A stretch of DNA of 64,000 nucleotides, from NCBI GenBank assembly GCA_000750105.3, contig JPHH03000049.1:124001-188000 (forward strand), given 5' to 3'. The position numbers were made by a program, and so were the translations under genes. Numbering within the stretch: position 1 is the stretch's first letter; every line of letters starts with the position of its first letter. The stretch comes from Tolypocladium sp. Sup5 PDA-1 (lineage: Eukaryota; Ascomycota; Sordariomycetes; Hypocreales; Ophiocordycipitaceae). This document shows, in pieces, positions 43,151 to 54,437 of the stretch. Under the pieces are notes generated by a model. The model made no database searches. It was not told the DNA's origin and was given only the letters and a program-made list of their open reading frames with translations.

Positions 43151-45148
43151 ATGGCAACAATGGACACGTCGAGGCAGTCGATCTTGTTCCTCCCCGCCCA
43201 CGAGCTCCAGCAGAAGCTCGCGGCGGGCAAAACCACCAGCGTGGAGCTGGTGAACCTCTTCCTGGACCAGATCGGGCGGCACAACCACCAGGGCCGCAAG
43301 CTACGCGCCGTGCTGTCGACGTTACCGCGGGACGTGGCGGTGCGGCATGCGCAGGCGCTGGATGATGAGCGGGCAAGTGGCAGCGTGCGCGGGGCGTTGC
43401 ATGGTATACCGATTATAGTCAAGGCAAGTTTCAAAGCTATGCTGTAGTTTGATGATGATGGCTTGGAGTGGTTGGCTTACGTGCGGACAGGATGCCATCG
43501 TGACGGATGAGTCGCTCGGGATGCCCACGACCGTGGGGTCCGCCGTCTTTGCGACGCTCAAGCCAAAGAAGAACGCCACCCTAATCGACCGGGTATGGTT
43601 AGCCGGCCGTACGCATCCGCACAGCAGAAACTAATGAGAGTGCTAGTTGCGCGACGCCGGGTTGATCATACTGGGCAAGGGAAACATGACGGTGAGAAGA
43701 TGCGTTTGCTCACCTGCCCCTGTTCTCGCTGACCATCGAAAAGGAATTTCTGGGCTTAAAGTGCGCGCTGCGAAGACATCTCGGCGAGGTGTCGTGCTAA
43801 TAGTTATAGAACAACGGGCCTTCCGCTCGGTTGGAGTGCGTACGGCGGACAGACTCTCTCTGCGTACCGTCGCGACGACCTCGCCGAGGAAGACCAGCCG
43901 GTGCACCTCCCTCATGGCATCCAGTCCATCACGGCTCTACAGCTAACACCCCCTGCCACAGATGGCCAGCGGCTCCTCCTCCGGCTCCGCCGTCTCCATC
44001 ACCGCCGGCTTCGCGCCCCTCGCCATCGCCACCGAGACTACCGGGTCGACCGTCTTCCCGGCCAGCACAAACGGCGTGTACGGCATGAAGCTGACGTACG
44101 GCTCCGTGCCGACGGACGGCGTCTTCACGCTCAGCAAGAGCTGGGACGGCGTCGGCGTCATGGCGCGCGAGCCGGCGGACCTGGCGCCCCTGGCGGAGGC
44201 CCTGACCGGGAGGCGGGACCTGGGCGCGCAGGCCGACGCGGGCGGGGAGAAGGGGTTCGGGGGGTTGAGGATTGGGGTTGTGGGGAGTACCTGGGGCGTT
44301 GATCGGGGGTGGTCGAGAGGGAAGTGGGAGGAGCCTGATGTGGTGAGTTGCGATCCTCTTCCCGCTGACACTTGAGCTATGGCTTTGGGTCACTGACGCA
44401 GCAACTAGGTCGAGGCGTACGAAGCAGCCGTCAAGAAATTGGAGTCTCACGGCGCCAAGGTCGTGTTCCCGCTGGAGATGCCCGAGGCAGATACGATCAA
44501 GCACGAGGGCCAGACCGTCATAACCACATCGTGTAAGTCAACCAACAAGATTCACCGTGAGAGCAGTGAAGGCTGACATCGCGTCGAGACTACGAGTTCC
44601 CAGCGCAGGTTGAAGAGTTCATCAGCTGCTTCCACCCCGACCCCGAGATTACCAACCTCAAAGACATTGTAGCATGGAACGAGAAGCACAAAGACGTTGC
44701 CATGCCCGAGCGTACGCCCCCCCTTCCCAACAACCCGAGAAAGATGCAGGCCAGTTCCTGTACGGTAGTTATCTGACTCGCCCTCGCAGCATGCACGACC
44801 CAAACCGAGCTCACCGCCGCCCTCGCATCCGCGCTCACGCCCGCCGCGCACGCCGCCGCCGTCCGCGAGCTGCGCCGCCTCGCGGGGCCCGACGGCATCG
44901 GCGGGACCATGGCCGAGCACGGCGGGCTGGACGTCGTGCTGTCGTCGTCGGAGTCGACGCTCATGTGCTACTCCGCGTGCGCGCGGCTGCCGATCGCGGC
45001 GGTGCCGCTGGGGAGGTGGAGCAGGAACGGGCAGCCGTACGGGATGTTTGCGGTGGCGGGGGGCGGGCGGGAGGATGTGCTGCTGAGGTTCATGGGGGCG
45101 TGGTGGGAGGTGTTTGGGGGTGGTGAGGGGCCGGAGATGGAGGTGTGA
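43151..45148 (+). CDS. Amidase signature (AS) family hydrolase
   Basis: Inferred nine exons: 43151-43423, 43491-43592, 43647-43691, 43744-43760 (17 nt), 43810-43900, 43962-44342, 44409-44532, 44589-44711 and 44790-45148; 504 residues, with all phases consistent. AS enzymes hydrolyse amides through a Ser-cisSer-Lys triad. Here Lys91 (IPIIVK), Ser181 (SGSSSGSA) and Ser205 (TETTGSTVFP) fit, with the usual 24-residue spacing of the two serines. Flanking family blocks are GMPTTVGSAVF, GKGNMTEFLGLK, GWSAYGGQTLSAYRR, NGVYGMKLTYG and DGVGVMAREPADL. The glycine pair usually preceding SSSGS is missing (AS instead of GG). Intron 1 is GC-AG (AAG|GCAAGT), placed right after the Lys91 codon. Intron 5 has a weak GTGCAC donor but a perfect GCTAAC branch. 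Substrate unknown; a cytosolic catabolic or secondary-metabolic role is inferred. No signal peptide. Confidence 0.85.
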
Positions 45149-46683
45149 GGGTGCTTTGATGTTGATGTGAATGGAGAAGTTTGAGTTGTAGGGGTTGCAA
45201 TAGAGGCGAGAGATGTCAAGAGGAACGAGGTGTAAGAAACGAGGGTGACACTTGCCAGATTTACAACCAGACACCCGACAGTCACAGGCCAAATCAACGA
45301 TCAAATTGATTCTTTACGGACACTCATCCTTCCATCTGGAAATACCATCAGGAAATACCATCAGTGATCTTGTTTCAGCATACGGATCCTGTGAATCTGG
45401 ACTTGAGCTCCGGGCCAGTCAGTCGAGTATAAGTATCCCGGCCTTGACACCCAGCACCTCGCTCAGTCTCCAAGACACTCTCCCCTGGCCACTCTCTTGC
45501 ACCGTGCTACCCTTTGTCAGCTCTACCGTCCCCCTTGAACAAGTCACCATGACCGGCGCGCCGGCCAAACCCGCAGGCGCCTCCACAGCCACCGCCTGTA
45601 TGAGGCTGGCATCTCATCGGTAGAAGTACAGTCTCCGCTTCTGGGGCGCACGAAATGCCCGGAGAAATCATTGTTTGCTATTCCCGCCCTGAAGAATATT
45701 CTTGCAGACACACGGGTACCTGATTAAGATAAACAGCCAGGGGTGTACGAGGATATTCATGAGGCTGTGGCCCAGTCCACATATAGGCATTTAACCTCTT
45801 TGTCAAGCCATGCCACGATCTGCTGGCAGGAGTGGCCGTACCGGCGTCTGATTCTCTTGTCAAGGACAGCTCGAGACTGGGCTCACGCCAGTTCTTGTGG
45901 CTAAAAGCACGATTCTGTCCGTGTCCCCCTTTCCCGTGCAACACCAACATAGTCCGTACTAAGTCTACTGACCACAGCAACAGTTACATGGTCCTCGAGA
46001 ACACCATCAAGGAATGGAACCAAGCCGCAGAGCAGCGCGGCAGCACGGAAGCGGACAAAGAGGAACGCAAGACGACATGAGTGCGGATCGGTGGATGACG
46101 ATCGACGCGTCGGCAGAGGGTGGTTCGGACGGGCGCACGCGATAACGGGGAGTGAAAAGGCGGAGCGTCTGGCTCGGGGATGTATAACCAGGATGTAGGC
46201 GGATGAGCGCTTGTCTGGGGAGCAGCGGAAGCCGCTCGAGCTGATGGATAGGCATCTGGTCACGGGGAGGAAGGTTGTCCAGGACTATAAATCGAGGCGG
46301 GGTGAGACTACGCAGAAGGCATTTGAAGATATTTGGGCCAGTGGAGAGGTATTAGGGACTTTATATCCAGAAGTGAAATTGTTTCTGATTTAGCCAACCC
46401 CCGACGGCTCTGGTAATCGTCACTTGGATCCGGCAGAAACAGTCGCGTGCGGCAGTAACGGAAACGTGTATGAGAAGGGCCACTTTCCTTTACGATGCCA
46501 GTGTTCACGATAGGCTTCCCAACAGCCGACTCCTAGATGACACCTGTGCCCAACGACTAGTTTCTCAATAGGTTGTCCCTTCAACGTGCCCATATATCAG
46601 TTCCGGCATAGCAGTGACTCCGTGTACTGTCTTTTATAAATTGTAACAAATCTGGCTGTAAAGTTCTCGCGTGTGGCTTGAAC
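45149..46683. other. 1.5 kb with possible relic or small spliced gene
   Basis: Mostly without coding character. Two patches read like protein: an ATG at 45549 (MTGAPAKPAGASTATA, ending at a GTATGA donor-like site at 45598) and an exon-like frame after an acceptor near 45981 (YMVLENTIKEWNQAAEQRG, stop at 46080). No middle exon that connects them in frame was found, so this is either a decayed gene or an unresolved small gene. A further frame at 46211-46393 (ELMDRHLVTGRKVVQDYK) has no recognised family. Confidence 0.3.
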
Positions 46684-47400
46684 TTACATCCTCGCAACCA
46701 CAGCAGGGAGGCCTTCCATGCCCTCCAAGAACGCATCAAACTCTACGCCAACCTTCTCCATATCCTCGTCTACATCGTCGGTCCATCGATGGATATAAAT
46801 GGTCTTCATGCCGCTCTTCTGAGCCCCTCGCAAATCATACGCATGCGCCGCAACCATCACCACTTCCTCTGGCCTGAGCTTGACGAGCTGCAATGCTTTC
46901 CTGTACGCATCTGGACTGGGCTTGTAAACCCCCAGCAGCTGGCTAGAAAACAGCATGTTGAAGCTCAGCCCCGAAGAGCGAGTGAGGTCAAGCTGCAGAC
47001 GAGTCGTGCCGTTGGCGTGAACGAAGACTTCGAGACCGAGATCCTCCCGGACACGTCGTATTGCTTGTTGGACCTCTGGCCAGGCGGGTTGAGAGTGCCA
47101 TGCTTCGGCCATTCGTCTCTTGGCATCGGCGTCAAAGTGGGATTTGTAGTCTGGGGACCCCTCGAGTGCGACTTCGAGGGTGCGGGCAAGTGTTTCGTCA
47201 ATGTCTTCAGGCTGAAGATTTTGACGGTAGCGCCCGTCGTTTTCGATAAAGTACTGTCTGCGCCATTCAAGAGCGAGCTTGGAAGCTTCGGTCCTGGGGA
47301 TCGACGAGGGCGAAGCTTGGACTATGCTGGAGTGCCAGTCGAGACATGTGCCCATGAAGTCAAAGAAGACTGCTTTGAGTTTTGCCTGTGGTCGAGGCAT
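46684..47400 (-). CDS. HAD-superfamily hydrolase, haloacid dehalogenase type II
   Basis: 238 residues, single exon, start MPRPQAKLKAVFFDFMGT. Motif I has the nucleophile Asp14 (FFDFMGT, with Thr18), motif II is around Asn130-Thr132 (HANGTTR), motif III has Lys160 (GVYKPSPDAY) and motif IV has Asp189 (VAAHAYDLRGA), the order and spacing of L-2-haloacid dehalogenases. The helical cap lies between motifs I and II, about residues 24-105. In bacterial enzymes motif II is usually SNG; here it is ANG, and the motif IV Asn is His, as in many fungal members, so dehalogenase activity is not assured and other small phosphate or halo-acid substrates are possible. No signal peptide. It lies between the amidase and a rhodopsin-like gene, all widely spaced, so no co-regulation can be claimed. 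Confidence 0.88.
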   Translation of the reverse strand: MPRPQAKLKAVFFDFMGTCLDWHSSIVQASPSSIPRTEASKLALEWRRQYFIENDGRYRQNLQPEDIDETLARTLEVALEGSPDYKSHFDADAKRRMAEAWHSQPAWPEVQQAIRRVREDLGLEVFVHANGTTRLQLDLTRSSGLSFNMLFSSQLLGVYKPSPDAYRKALQLVKLRPEEVVMVAAHAYDLRGAQKSGMKTIYIHRWTDDVDEDMEKVGVEFDAFLEGMEGLPAVVARM

Positions 47401-48054
47401 GATAAACGTCGACTATTGAAACAACTATGCGATTGTGTGTACAGTTGGGATGTTTTGCGGAGAATCATCCATACATCTCCAGACTCAAATTCATATATAA
47501 ACCTACAGGCCTCTGGCAAGCACAGCGTTTACCGCAGGGCGTCGCAGATTTATAATCGTCTGCTTATAAATCTAAAGATGGGGGATTCCGAAAGGCGTGG
47601 TTTAGTTCAAAATTCCTTCCTGGCGGCTTCGAAATAAGCACTCAGGCTAACGGCACTGGAAATGATCATCGAAATACATGAAGCAACGGAGGTCGAAAGT
47701 GGGGCGAATTACCGGAGTGTGCGCGGAGGTCGGCGGGGGCTTTACGGAACTTGATTATATCTTGCTTGCTATGAAAGCGACTGCCGTCTTTTGACATGTC
47801 AAATACCCCTGAAACGTACGGAAGCGTTGCTTGTCGCGAGTAACCGCCTCACGGGCCTCGTGGCGATGCAGCATTCTGTGTATTCACCACCCAAGCCCCC
47901 TGTAAATTGCATCCAACAGCATCGAATCACTGGGCAGCCATCTGCACAGGTTTTGGCATGGTTACTCCGTATAGCCTGTTCAGAAATATGCTATGCCTTT
48001 GTGATTCATAAAACTTGTCAATTGGCAGCACTAAATACATGGCTGGTCTATGGC
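47401..48054. other. Intergenic
   Basis: 654 bp with no credible gene; contains the promoter of the HAD gene and the 3' flank of the rhodopsin-like gene. AT content is higher than in the left half of the window. Confidence 0.5.
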
Positions 48055-49415
48055 TCACTTGTGCAATATTTCCCTTTGACTAGAATGCCTCGAGGCGCTG
48101 TCCAAGTCTTCAGGAAGCTGCACGTATTCTCTGCTGTTTCTTATTTGCGCCTCTCTGAACCCCGAGACTGTGACTTCCGTCGTCTTCGTTATGCCGCCCG
48201 TGGGTTCGCGCTTGGGCTCCATCTCGTAGGACTCGGTGCTGCCACCTATCGTCGCGACGTGTCTCTGCTGGCCGCTATAGCCTCCGCTAGCACCTCCTCG
48301 ATATCGTTGAGATGCTTGTGACTTCTCCCGCCTCCGATTGTTCCACAGTCCGTACAGTGCGGGTGCGTTGACCACAATTGCGGCGGTCAATAGTTCGGTG
48401 CTGGCCCACGTCGTGCGGTTGACTTGACTGTCCTTGTTGATGGAGTTGATGGGGAGTCGGACAATTGTGATGACGATGATGAAGATGCCGAGGGTGAAGA
48501 GACTGTATAGTTGAGCCTTGCGACGCCAGGGTGCTTGCAGCTTCGCGACAATGGGGATGGGGAGGACGAGTAGCATGAAGTCGGTAACGATGTTGAGAAT
48601 GCCAAGCGTGAGGAGTTGTACTTGGGCCTTGGCGCATTCGCCTGGAAGAATTGAAAAACGTCAGTCCCTTCTACACGGTGCAGAGCTCCTGTTTCCCCCC
48701 GGCTTATACGAGCGGTACACCGTCCGGAGAACAGGGTGGGGCATTTCCCATCATGATAGACATACCCGGGTTGGGGATGATTTGCCAGTACAGGCGGACT
48801 GGGTTGCATTCACTGAATGTAGTGACTTGGGCAGCGACGTATGAAGCAAAGAACACCGCCAGGTACGACCTGATGATGATCTTCTCGAAGGGCAGATCTC
48901 GGATCAATCGGTGATATAGGTCTAGCAGAACCAGCTTCTGTAGCCAAAGACTATGCATGCAAAATCATGGTTAGCGAAATACGGTGCCATTCGGAGGTTT
49001 GTGCTTGCATTGGCGAGTATTTCCGGAGCTGGGGCGTCCCTGGATACGAACACGATGCGCCATGCAAGACAAGCCGTCCGGAAATCACGGGCAATACTGA
49101 CTATGAGTTGTAGAATATGCGGTTTGCAAGAGAGAGCTGGCTTCCAATCTGCCGTTCATAGATCTCTGTATCGGTAAATGTGTGCGTCTTACGATAGGCC
49201 TCGGACATGTTGGACGTGCCCCATATCAAGACCACGTGAATCAATGCTACCCGCGTCAGAGCACAGACGATGGCGCCCATGGTGAAGTAGTCGCCTAGGA
49301 TGAAGCTCTGCTTGGCGATCTTCCTCCAGATCAGCCTTGTCGTCATGATGAGGACAGCGAGCCAGCTGAACACCCAATGGATGATCAGCGTCGAGTCATC
49401 CTGAGGAATCGCCAT
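48055..49415 (-). CDS. Fungal rhodopsin-domain integral membrane protein
   Basis: Exons 49415-49102, 48950-48766 and 48641-48055 give 361 residues. Intron 1 is 151 nt (donor GTCAGT, branch CGCTAAC, acceptor ATAG) and intron 2 is 124 nt (donor GTATGT, branch GGACTGAC, acceptor CCAG); both are longer than usual here. Seven hydrophobic segments can be placed: WVFSWLAVLIMTTRLIW, FTMGAIVCALTRVALIHVV, NRIFYNSYLWLQKLVLLDLY, IIIRSYLAVFFASYVAAQV, LLTLGILNIVTDFMLLVLPI, LYSLFTLGIFIIVITIV and STELLTAAIVVNAPALYGL. The family blocks ECNPVRLYW and ECAKAQVQL (with their cysteines) and LVLPIPIV are present. The C-terminal ~95 residues are a hydrophilic cytosolic tail. This family (Fung_rhodopsin) is greatly expanded in filamentous fungi and lies often beside metabolite genes; its ligand and role are mostly unknown. 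No retinal-binding lysine was assigned. Confidence 0.87.
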
Positions 49416-50700
49416 GGTCCCATGCCCTTGTCAAGACCACCCCGATTTGCCGGCAGATGCTGTGTAACCAGGCGGGCCCGTTGTGCTGCAAGAGCGGGTA
49501 GACCCGAGGCCTGGTTTCGTGAGACTGAGCAAATTCGCGGCCAAAATGCCACTTCTGGCTATTGATTGAGCGTCGTCGGATTTGCAGCAGCGGGAGATCG
49601 TCAAAAGAACGAAGTGCGATCGATGGGAACAGGTATCAGGATCCCGGTTGTGGTGGGCACGGCCATGTAGGTAAATATGTCTGCCGGTCGGCAAAGTCGT
49701 ATTTTTCGTGTGCGCAGGATTTGGTCAGGGACAATTGCCATCTTGGACTAACCAATACCGGTATTAGTCCGTACTAGGTACAGTTCAACAAGGTACGAGT
49801 ACGAAAGATCGACAAACTCTGGCTAAAGAGGTGGGTAAGTCTGCATTAAGGCTCGTCAATCCCACGCAACGCCAAACCCAACGCCAAACCCAACGCGCAG
49901 GAACCAGACCGGGGTGCTCGTGGAGCTGTGGAGGTGGTTGAGAGTCGACAAACCAAGCGCGGGCCTGCAATTCCATTGGCACACTCCGGGGCATGGGAGA
50001 GCAATGCAATGCGCCTCCCCCACTGTACTCCATGGAATCAGTCGCGAGTATCCGTAATCCACTTTTGAATGAAGAGATGGCCCTGCCTAATGGCCCAACT
50101 TGGCGACCTTGACTCGATCTAGCCAGGCGTCGACAACTTCTGGCACAGGAATAGAGAATTTAGGAATCTGTATCCATGCCCCGTAGTCCGTAGTGTTCTG
50201 CTAAGTAGGCTCGGTTCGCAAGCGAGAGTACGAGTAGGGGAGCGAGTCAGGCGCCGAAGCCACGCCGACCAGCCTACGCCGCTCCCGAATCTGCGCTAAA
50301 GACACAACCTAATTCCTCACTGTGTCTTGGAGGGCGAGTGATTGGCCATTGGTGCGGGCGTTGCAGTTTACGGAGCAGTGGCTGAAGTCTTCTTGTCGGC
50401 AAACTCCCAGGTGAAGATGGGAACTATCATTCATTAGTGGCGGGGAAGTGTCAGGAATGCCGTCCGGCGTACGGAGTAGTGGAAAACGCGGTGGAGCACG
50501 CTGCGGCACAGCCAGCCTTGTATTTCCCGGCCGGTCGAGCTGCCACTCGCCCCGAGTCGACGCAATCCACGCAGTCTGTGTACATATACCCGTTGCCGCT
50601 TCGTTCCGAGCACGTGGCAAAGTAGCCAAACCAACCGAGCTTCCGTCCTCTGGCCTGGTCGAGCGTGAGAGGTTGGGCATAGCGACGTCTGGGCTGAAAC
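49416..50700. other. Divergent intergenic region
   Basis: 1.3 kb between the rhodopsin-like gene and the secreted hydrolase, transcribed away from each other. No credible gene. A short Cys-containing frame on the minus strand near 50451-50798 overlaps the hydrolase start and was not accepted. Confidence 0.5.
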
Positions 50701-52030
50701 ATGATGCGATTCTTCAAATTGGCCGTCGCAGCCGCGGCGCTGTTGGGACAAGGCGCGTCTTCAGCCGCCGTCAACGAGAACAGCGCCTCCTCCTGCACCG
50801 AAGTGCCGTATCTGCGAAGCTATTTCTACGTCGGCGGCGGTTATGTTGACGATGGCGCTGGCGGGCACATCTTCCGAGACCAGATGTACGTCGAGAGACT
50901 TCGGCCAGCGAACGGAGTCACCCAGAAGACGCCGATTGTCCTGATTCACGGACAGGCACAGACAGGCACTGTAAGTAATAGAATCCACTGAGGCTTGAAT
51001 CCCTCGGAAGCATTCATCGTACGACACCATGCCGGAACAGCACTTTATCTGTTTCTGGCCCGTTTCTGCTTGGTACCCCTATTCGTTTCGCATCAACCCC
51101 TATCTGCGCGTTCATATTCGAGACGGCGGCCGCTAACGCAAGATTCCGAAGAACTTCTTAAACAAGCCTGACGGGGGCTGTGGTTGGGCGACCCAATTCA
51201 TCCGACAAGGGTTTGAGGTCTACGTCGTCGACCAAACATTCCGCGGCCGCTCGGCATGGCAGCCTGGCCAAGGAGCTGCGAGCCCATCGACCTACTCGGC
51301 CGAGATCATTGAGCAGCGCTTCACTGCCGTGCAGCGGTTCACGCTCTGGCCCCAGGCCATCTGCCACACCCAATGGCCCGGAAACGGTTCCATGGGTGAC
51401 CCCATCTTTGACGCCTTCTACAGCTCCAACGTCCAATTCATCACCAATGCCGTCTATCAGGAGACAACCGTCCAGGCTGCTGGTGCCGCGCTGCTCGACA
51501 AGATCGGCAAGCCTGCGGTTCTCGTCGGACATAGCCAAGGCGGCCTCATGCCCATTGTCATTGCTGATGCGCGCCCCAAGCTCACAAAGGGCCTCATCCT
51601 CCTCGAGCCCACCGGCCCGCCCTTCCGCGAGGCCGTATTCAGCACCAAGCCTTCTCGCAAGTGGGGGCTGACGGACATTCCTCTCACCTACTCCCCTGCG
51701 GTGAATGACCCGACCGTGGATCTCAAGCAGCAGACGTATCCCGCCCAGGGGGAGAACTACACCGAGTGTGTCTTGCAGGCTGACGACCCCGAGCCTCGCC
51801 AGCTCGTCAACCTGGCCAGCAAGCCGATCCTCATCGTTACCTCAGAGGCCTCGTACCATGCACCGTACGATTACTGTACTGTCGAGTACTTTAAGCAGGC
51901 TGGTTGCTCCAAGACGAAGCACTTGGAGCTTGGTGACATTGGCATCCGCGGAAACGGTCACATGTTCTTCATGGAGAAGAACAGCAACCAGATTCAGGTG
52001 GTTGTCAAGGACTGGATTAAAGGGCTGTAA
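50701..52030 (+). CDS. Secreted alpha/beta hydrolase
   Basis: Exons 50701-50970 and 51152-52030 give 382 residues. The intron is 181 nt (donor GTAAGT; branch GCTAAC followed 14 nt later by acceptor GAAG). A nearer acceptor nine nt upstream would add three residues in frame, but it sits too close to the branch. A cleavable signal peptide is evident (MMRFFKLAVAAAALLGQGASS). Catalytic core: oxyanion-loop strand IVLIHGQAQTG, then GHSQGG with nucleophile at about Ser218, and a C-terminal histidine in GIRGNGHMFFMEKNSNQ. The acid is probably in the strand around KPILIVTSEASYHAPYD. The fold and the pair GHSQGG/NGHM resemble secreted fungal esterase-like hydrolases. Substrate unknown. Extracellular or vacuolar location is inferred from the signal peptide. 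Start chosen at the first of two adjacent ATGs. Confidence 0.88.
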
Positions 52031-52901
52031 CAGCTCTATCTGATTCACCCTCCCAGCAGCACCCAAGCTGGCCGTGTGTATTAATTCATGTTTCATACTT
52101 AAACTACACCAGTTGCATAATTGCATAGACTAGATATATAGATTGTTGTGCGACTCATGCTGGGGAATGACAGCTATTGCCGATGCAAAGCACATAGAGC
52201 GTGGCCTTTGGGTGTACAGGGTAGATATCTTTCAAAGGAATCGGCTCGTTTCACTCGAAACCGTGCCTCTACATTAGCACTACTGTTGCCACTGTCTCGA
52301 GGTACTGAAACGGTACTTCAACTCTGCTTTATCAACCGTTATTCAATTGACTTAGCGGTAGTAGACCCAGGCTTTACGCGGTTCATTGTCCTCCAAAAAC
52401 GATATCCCACGATTCTAGATCTAGAAGCACAACGGCACTAACAAATGCAGACATTGAACTCTAGACAAGAGCTTGACGGGATCCTGAGTCTTCCTGCGGC
52501 TATGGCCGTATGTGCTAGCAATTATATCCAAAATTGGCTGTCGCTATGAGCGTTGCCTGAATCCCGTTAAATGCGTGATCAATTGATATCTCTCTGCTGT
52601 CTTCCAGCTGCCAAAAGGGGCCGGAAAAGGGATTCCTCTTATCCTTGCAGCTACAGCTTGTGACCCCTATCCATGAGTCATCAATGTAACATTGCTGCCA
52701 AAGGAAGTTCCCGAGTCCGCCGGGTCTCCCGGATCTGCCTCGTCAACCGGTCTATCCGACATTGGCCTATATTGAAAGATACTATTGTCCCCATCTGAAG
52801 AGAGTGGTATCGATATATGGCTCTTCTGTAATCCTTTCGGGGTCATCTCTGCTGTTCGTCCACCGCTCTAGTAGTGTCATTTAGCGAGTCATAACACTCC
52901 T

Positions 52902-53162
52902 TTCAGTCAAAGCGCTCACAATGGCTATAGTGTACCACCCGTAATAGTACTAAAAGAACGACATTCGCACTGAATCAACGATATATGATTGCAATACCCT
53001 AATATATAATAAGCAATATATCTCTCCCTGATTAATACTAGGCTTACCATATCGAGGCGTTAGGAGCAAAAATTAAATCTTGCCCTTAAGAATTCCACTT
53101 AGCGGCGAGTCGACTACCGTAAAAGGGCCATCAGAGTGGCGTGGAAGGTTGCCGAACACTGG
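52902..53162 (+). repeat. Diverged dispersed repeat, copy 1 (AT-rich)
   Basis: Alignable by eye to 54156-54437: shared anchors include TTCAGTCA, GCTCACA, TAATAGT, ACTGAATCAA, AATACTAGG, GAGAATTC-like/TAAGAATTC and TGCCGAACAC in the same order. Many differences are C-to-T or G-to-A in this copy (for example CTTAAG here versus CTCGAG there), as expected from repeat-induced point mutation. Confidence 0.65.
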
Positions 53163-54155
53163 CAATCGAGACATTTTGACGTGGGTGTTAGGAGCTTCAC
53201 TCCAGCTGAGCGCGAGGTGCGACTTGAAAGGTTTTTACCACGGCTACATGCGAGCGTGCGCACCTCGCTATAAGCTCAAGAGATTTGATCGCCCGGTGTT
53301 CAAGAACAAACCATGCAGTGTTGATTTCGGTTGCGCCCTCGGCATGAGCAAGGGCTTATGTGATATGAATAGTTGGGAGGATGTTGTAAGCGATTCCCTT
53401 TTCTTATGAGCGTTGGAAATGGCTGACGGTTTACTTTATCAGGGCTGTCAACAACGAGCGCAATATGATGCCGAAAAGACACCAATAGGCAAACTGCCTC
53501 AATGCTGCGAGCAATGGCCGAACAAGCCAAAGGTAAGTATTCACCCAGGGTCGAAACGGTATCGCTCAGAGATGCAGCTGACCATGGGAGCAATAGGGTC
53601 TCTTTTCACAACTGTATCAAAGTCGCTTCGATCTTAAGTGCCTACAGAACTGATTGCCGCGCCTGAGGGAGTCACCAAGGAGGAGGAGGCCGATCCCGGT
53701 GCGACTGTCGATGTGTGAGTTGGGCCGATGTCACAAGGGACGGACGGACGTGGATTTGGCGGGTACTAGGTAGTGATGGATGATTTCGTCTTCAATCAAC
53801 ATATTCCAGAACCCCCCAAGCAGATCTCCCAAAACGTTTAGCATTCACCGGACGAACAAGGCGACATCCTCGTTCATCTATGTCGCAGCTGGAGTAAAAC
53901 GGAGCGGATAGTCCTAAAACTTCGATTCGTCATTGATGCAGCGGAAGGCGTTCAGGAGGCGGGCACAAGGGTTACTGAGATTACATGGGAGGCGCAGGAC
54001 GGAGAGCCGGATCTGGGACAAGAAGAGGCAAAGGAGGATGCAATTGAGATTTGTAACGCTATTCTGGGCTGTGAATTGGAACCGAGCACTTCGACGTAGA
54101 CGCAGAATCGCGTCCGTGCTGAAGGCCCGAAGGCTGTTCCGGCGCATTGATGCTA

Positions 54156-54437
54156 TTCAGTCACGGTGCTCACACGGGCCACAGTGTCTCACGCATAATA
54201 GTGCTCAAGGAACGACTTTCACCACTGAATCAAAGACATTCGATTCCGACAGTCCTAGAATAAACAACCCGTCTCCCCTTGACCAATACTAGGGATTACA
54301 ATACCGAGGTGGTAGAAGCAAGAATGAAATTTTGTGCTCGAGAATTCTGCCTAGAGGCGAGTCCGCCACCGCAAACCAGACCTAGCTTTGAAGCGTTCAC
54401 GCCTTCTATGCTCCTTTCGTGAACTGCCGAACACCGG
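54156..54437 (+). repeat. Diverged dispersed repeat, copy 2
   Basis: Direct-orientation partner of 52902-53162, offset by about 1.25-1.28 kb. The spacing and orientation would suit LTRs of a small or internally deleted retroelement, but no TG...CA ends, primer-binding site or polymerase fragment could be confirmed. Confidence 0.6.

Noticed and set aside
46678..47637. 319-codon plus-strand ORF across the HAD gene
   Set aside because: The opposite strand has all four HAD motifs in order; this frame has none.
50451..50798. Minus-strand Cys-rich small protein upstream of the secreted hydrolase
   Set aside because: It overlaps the hydrolase's signal-peptide coding region, has no signal peptide of its own, and its cysteine spacing matches no small-secreted family I know.
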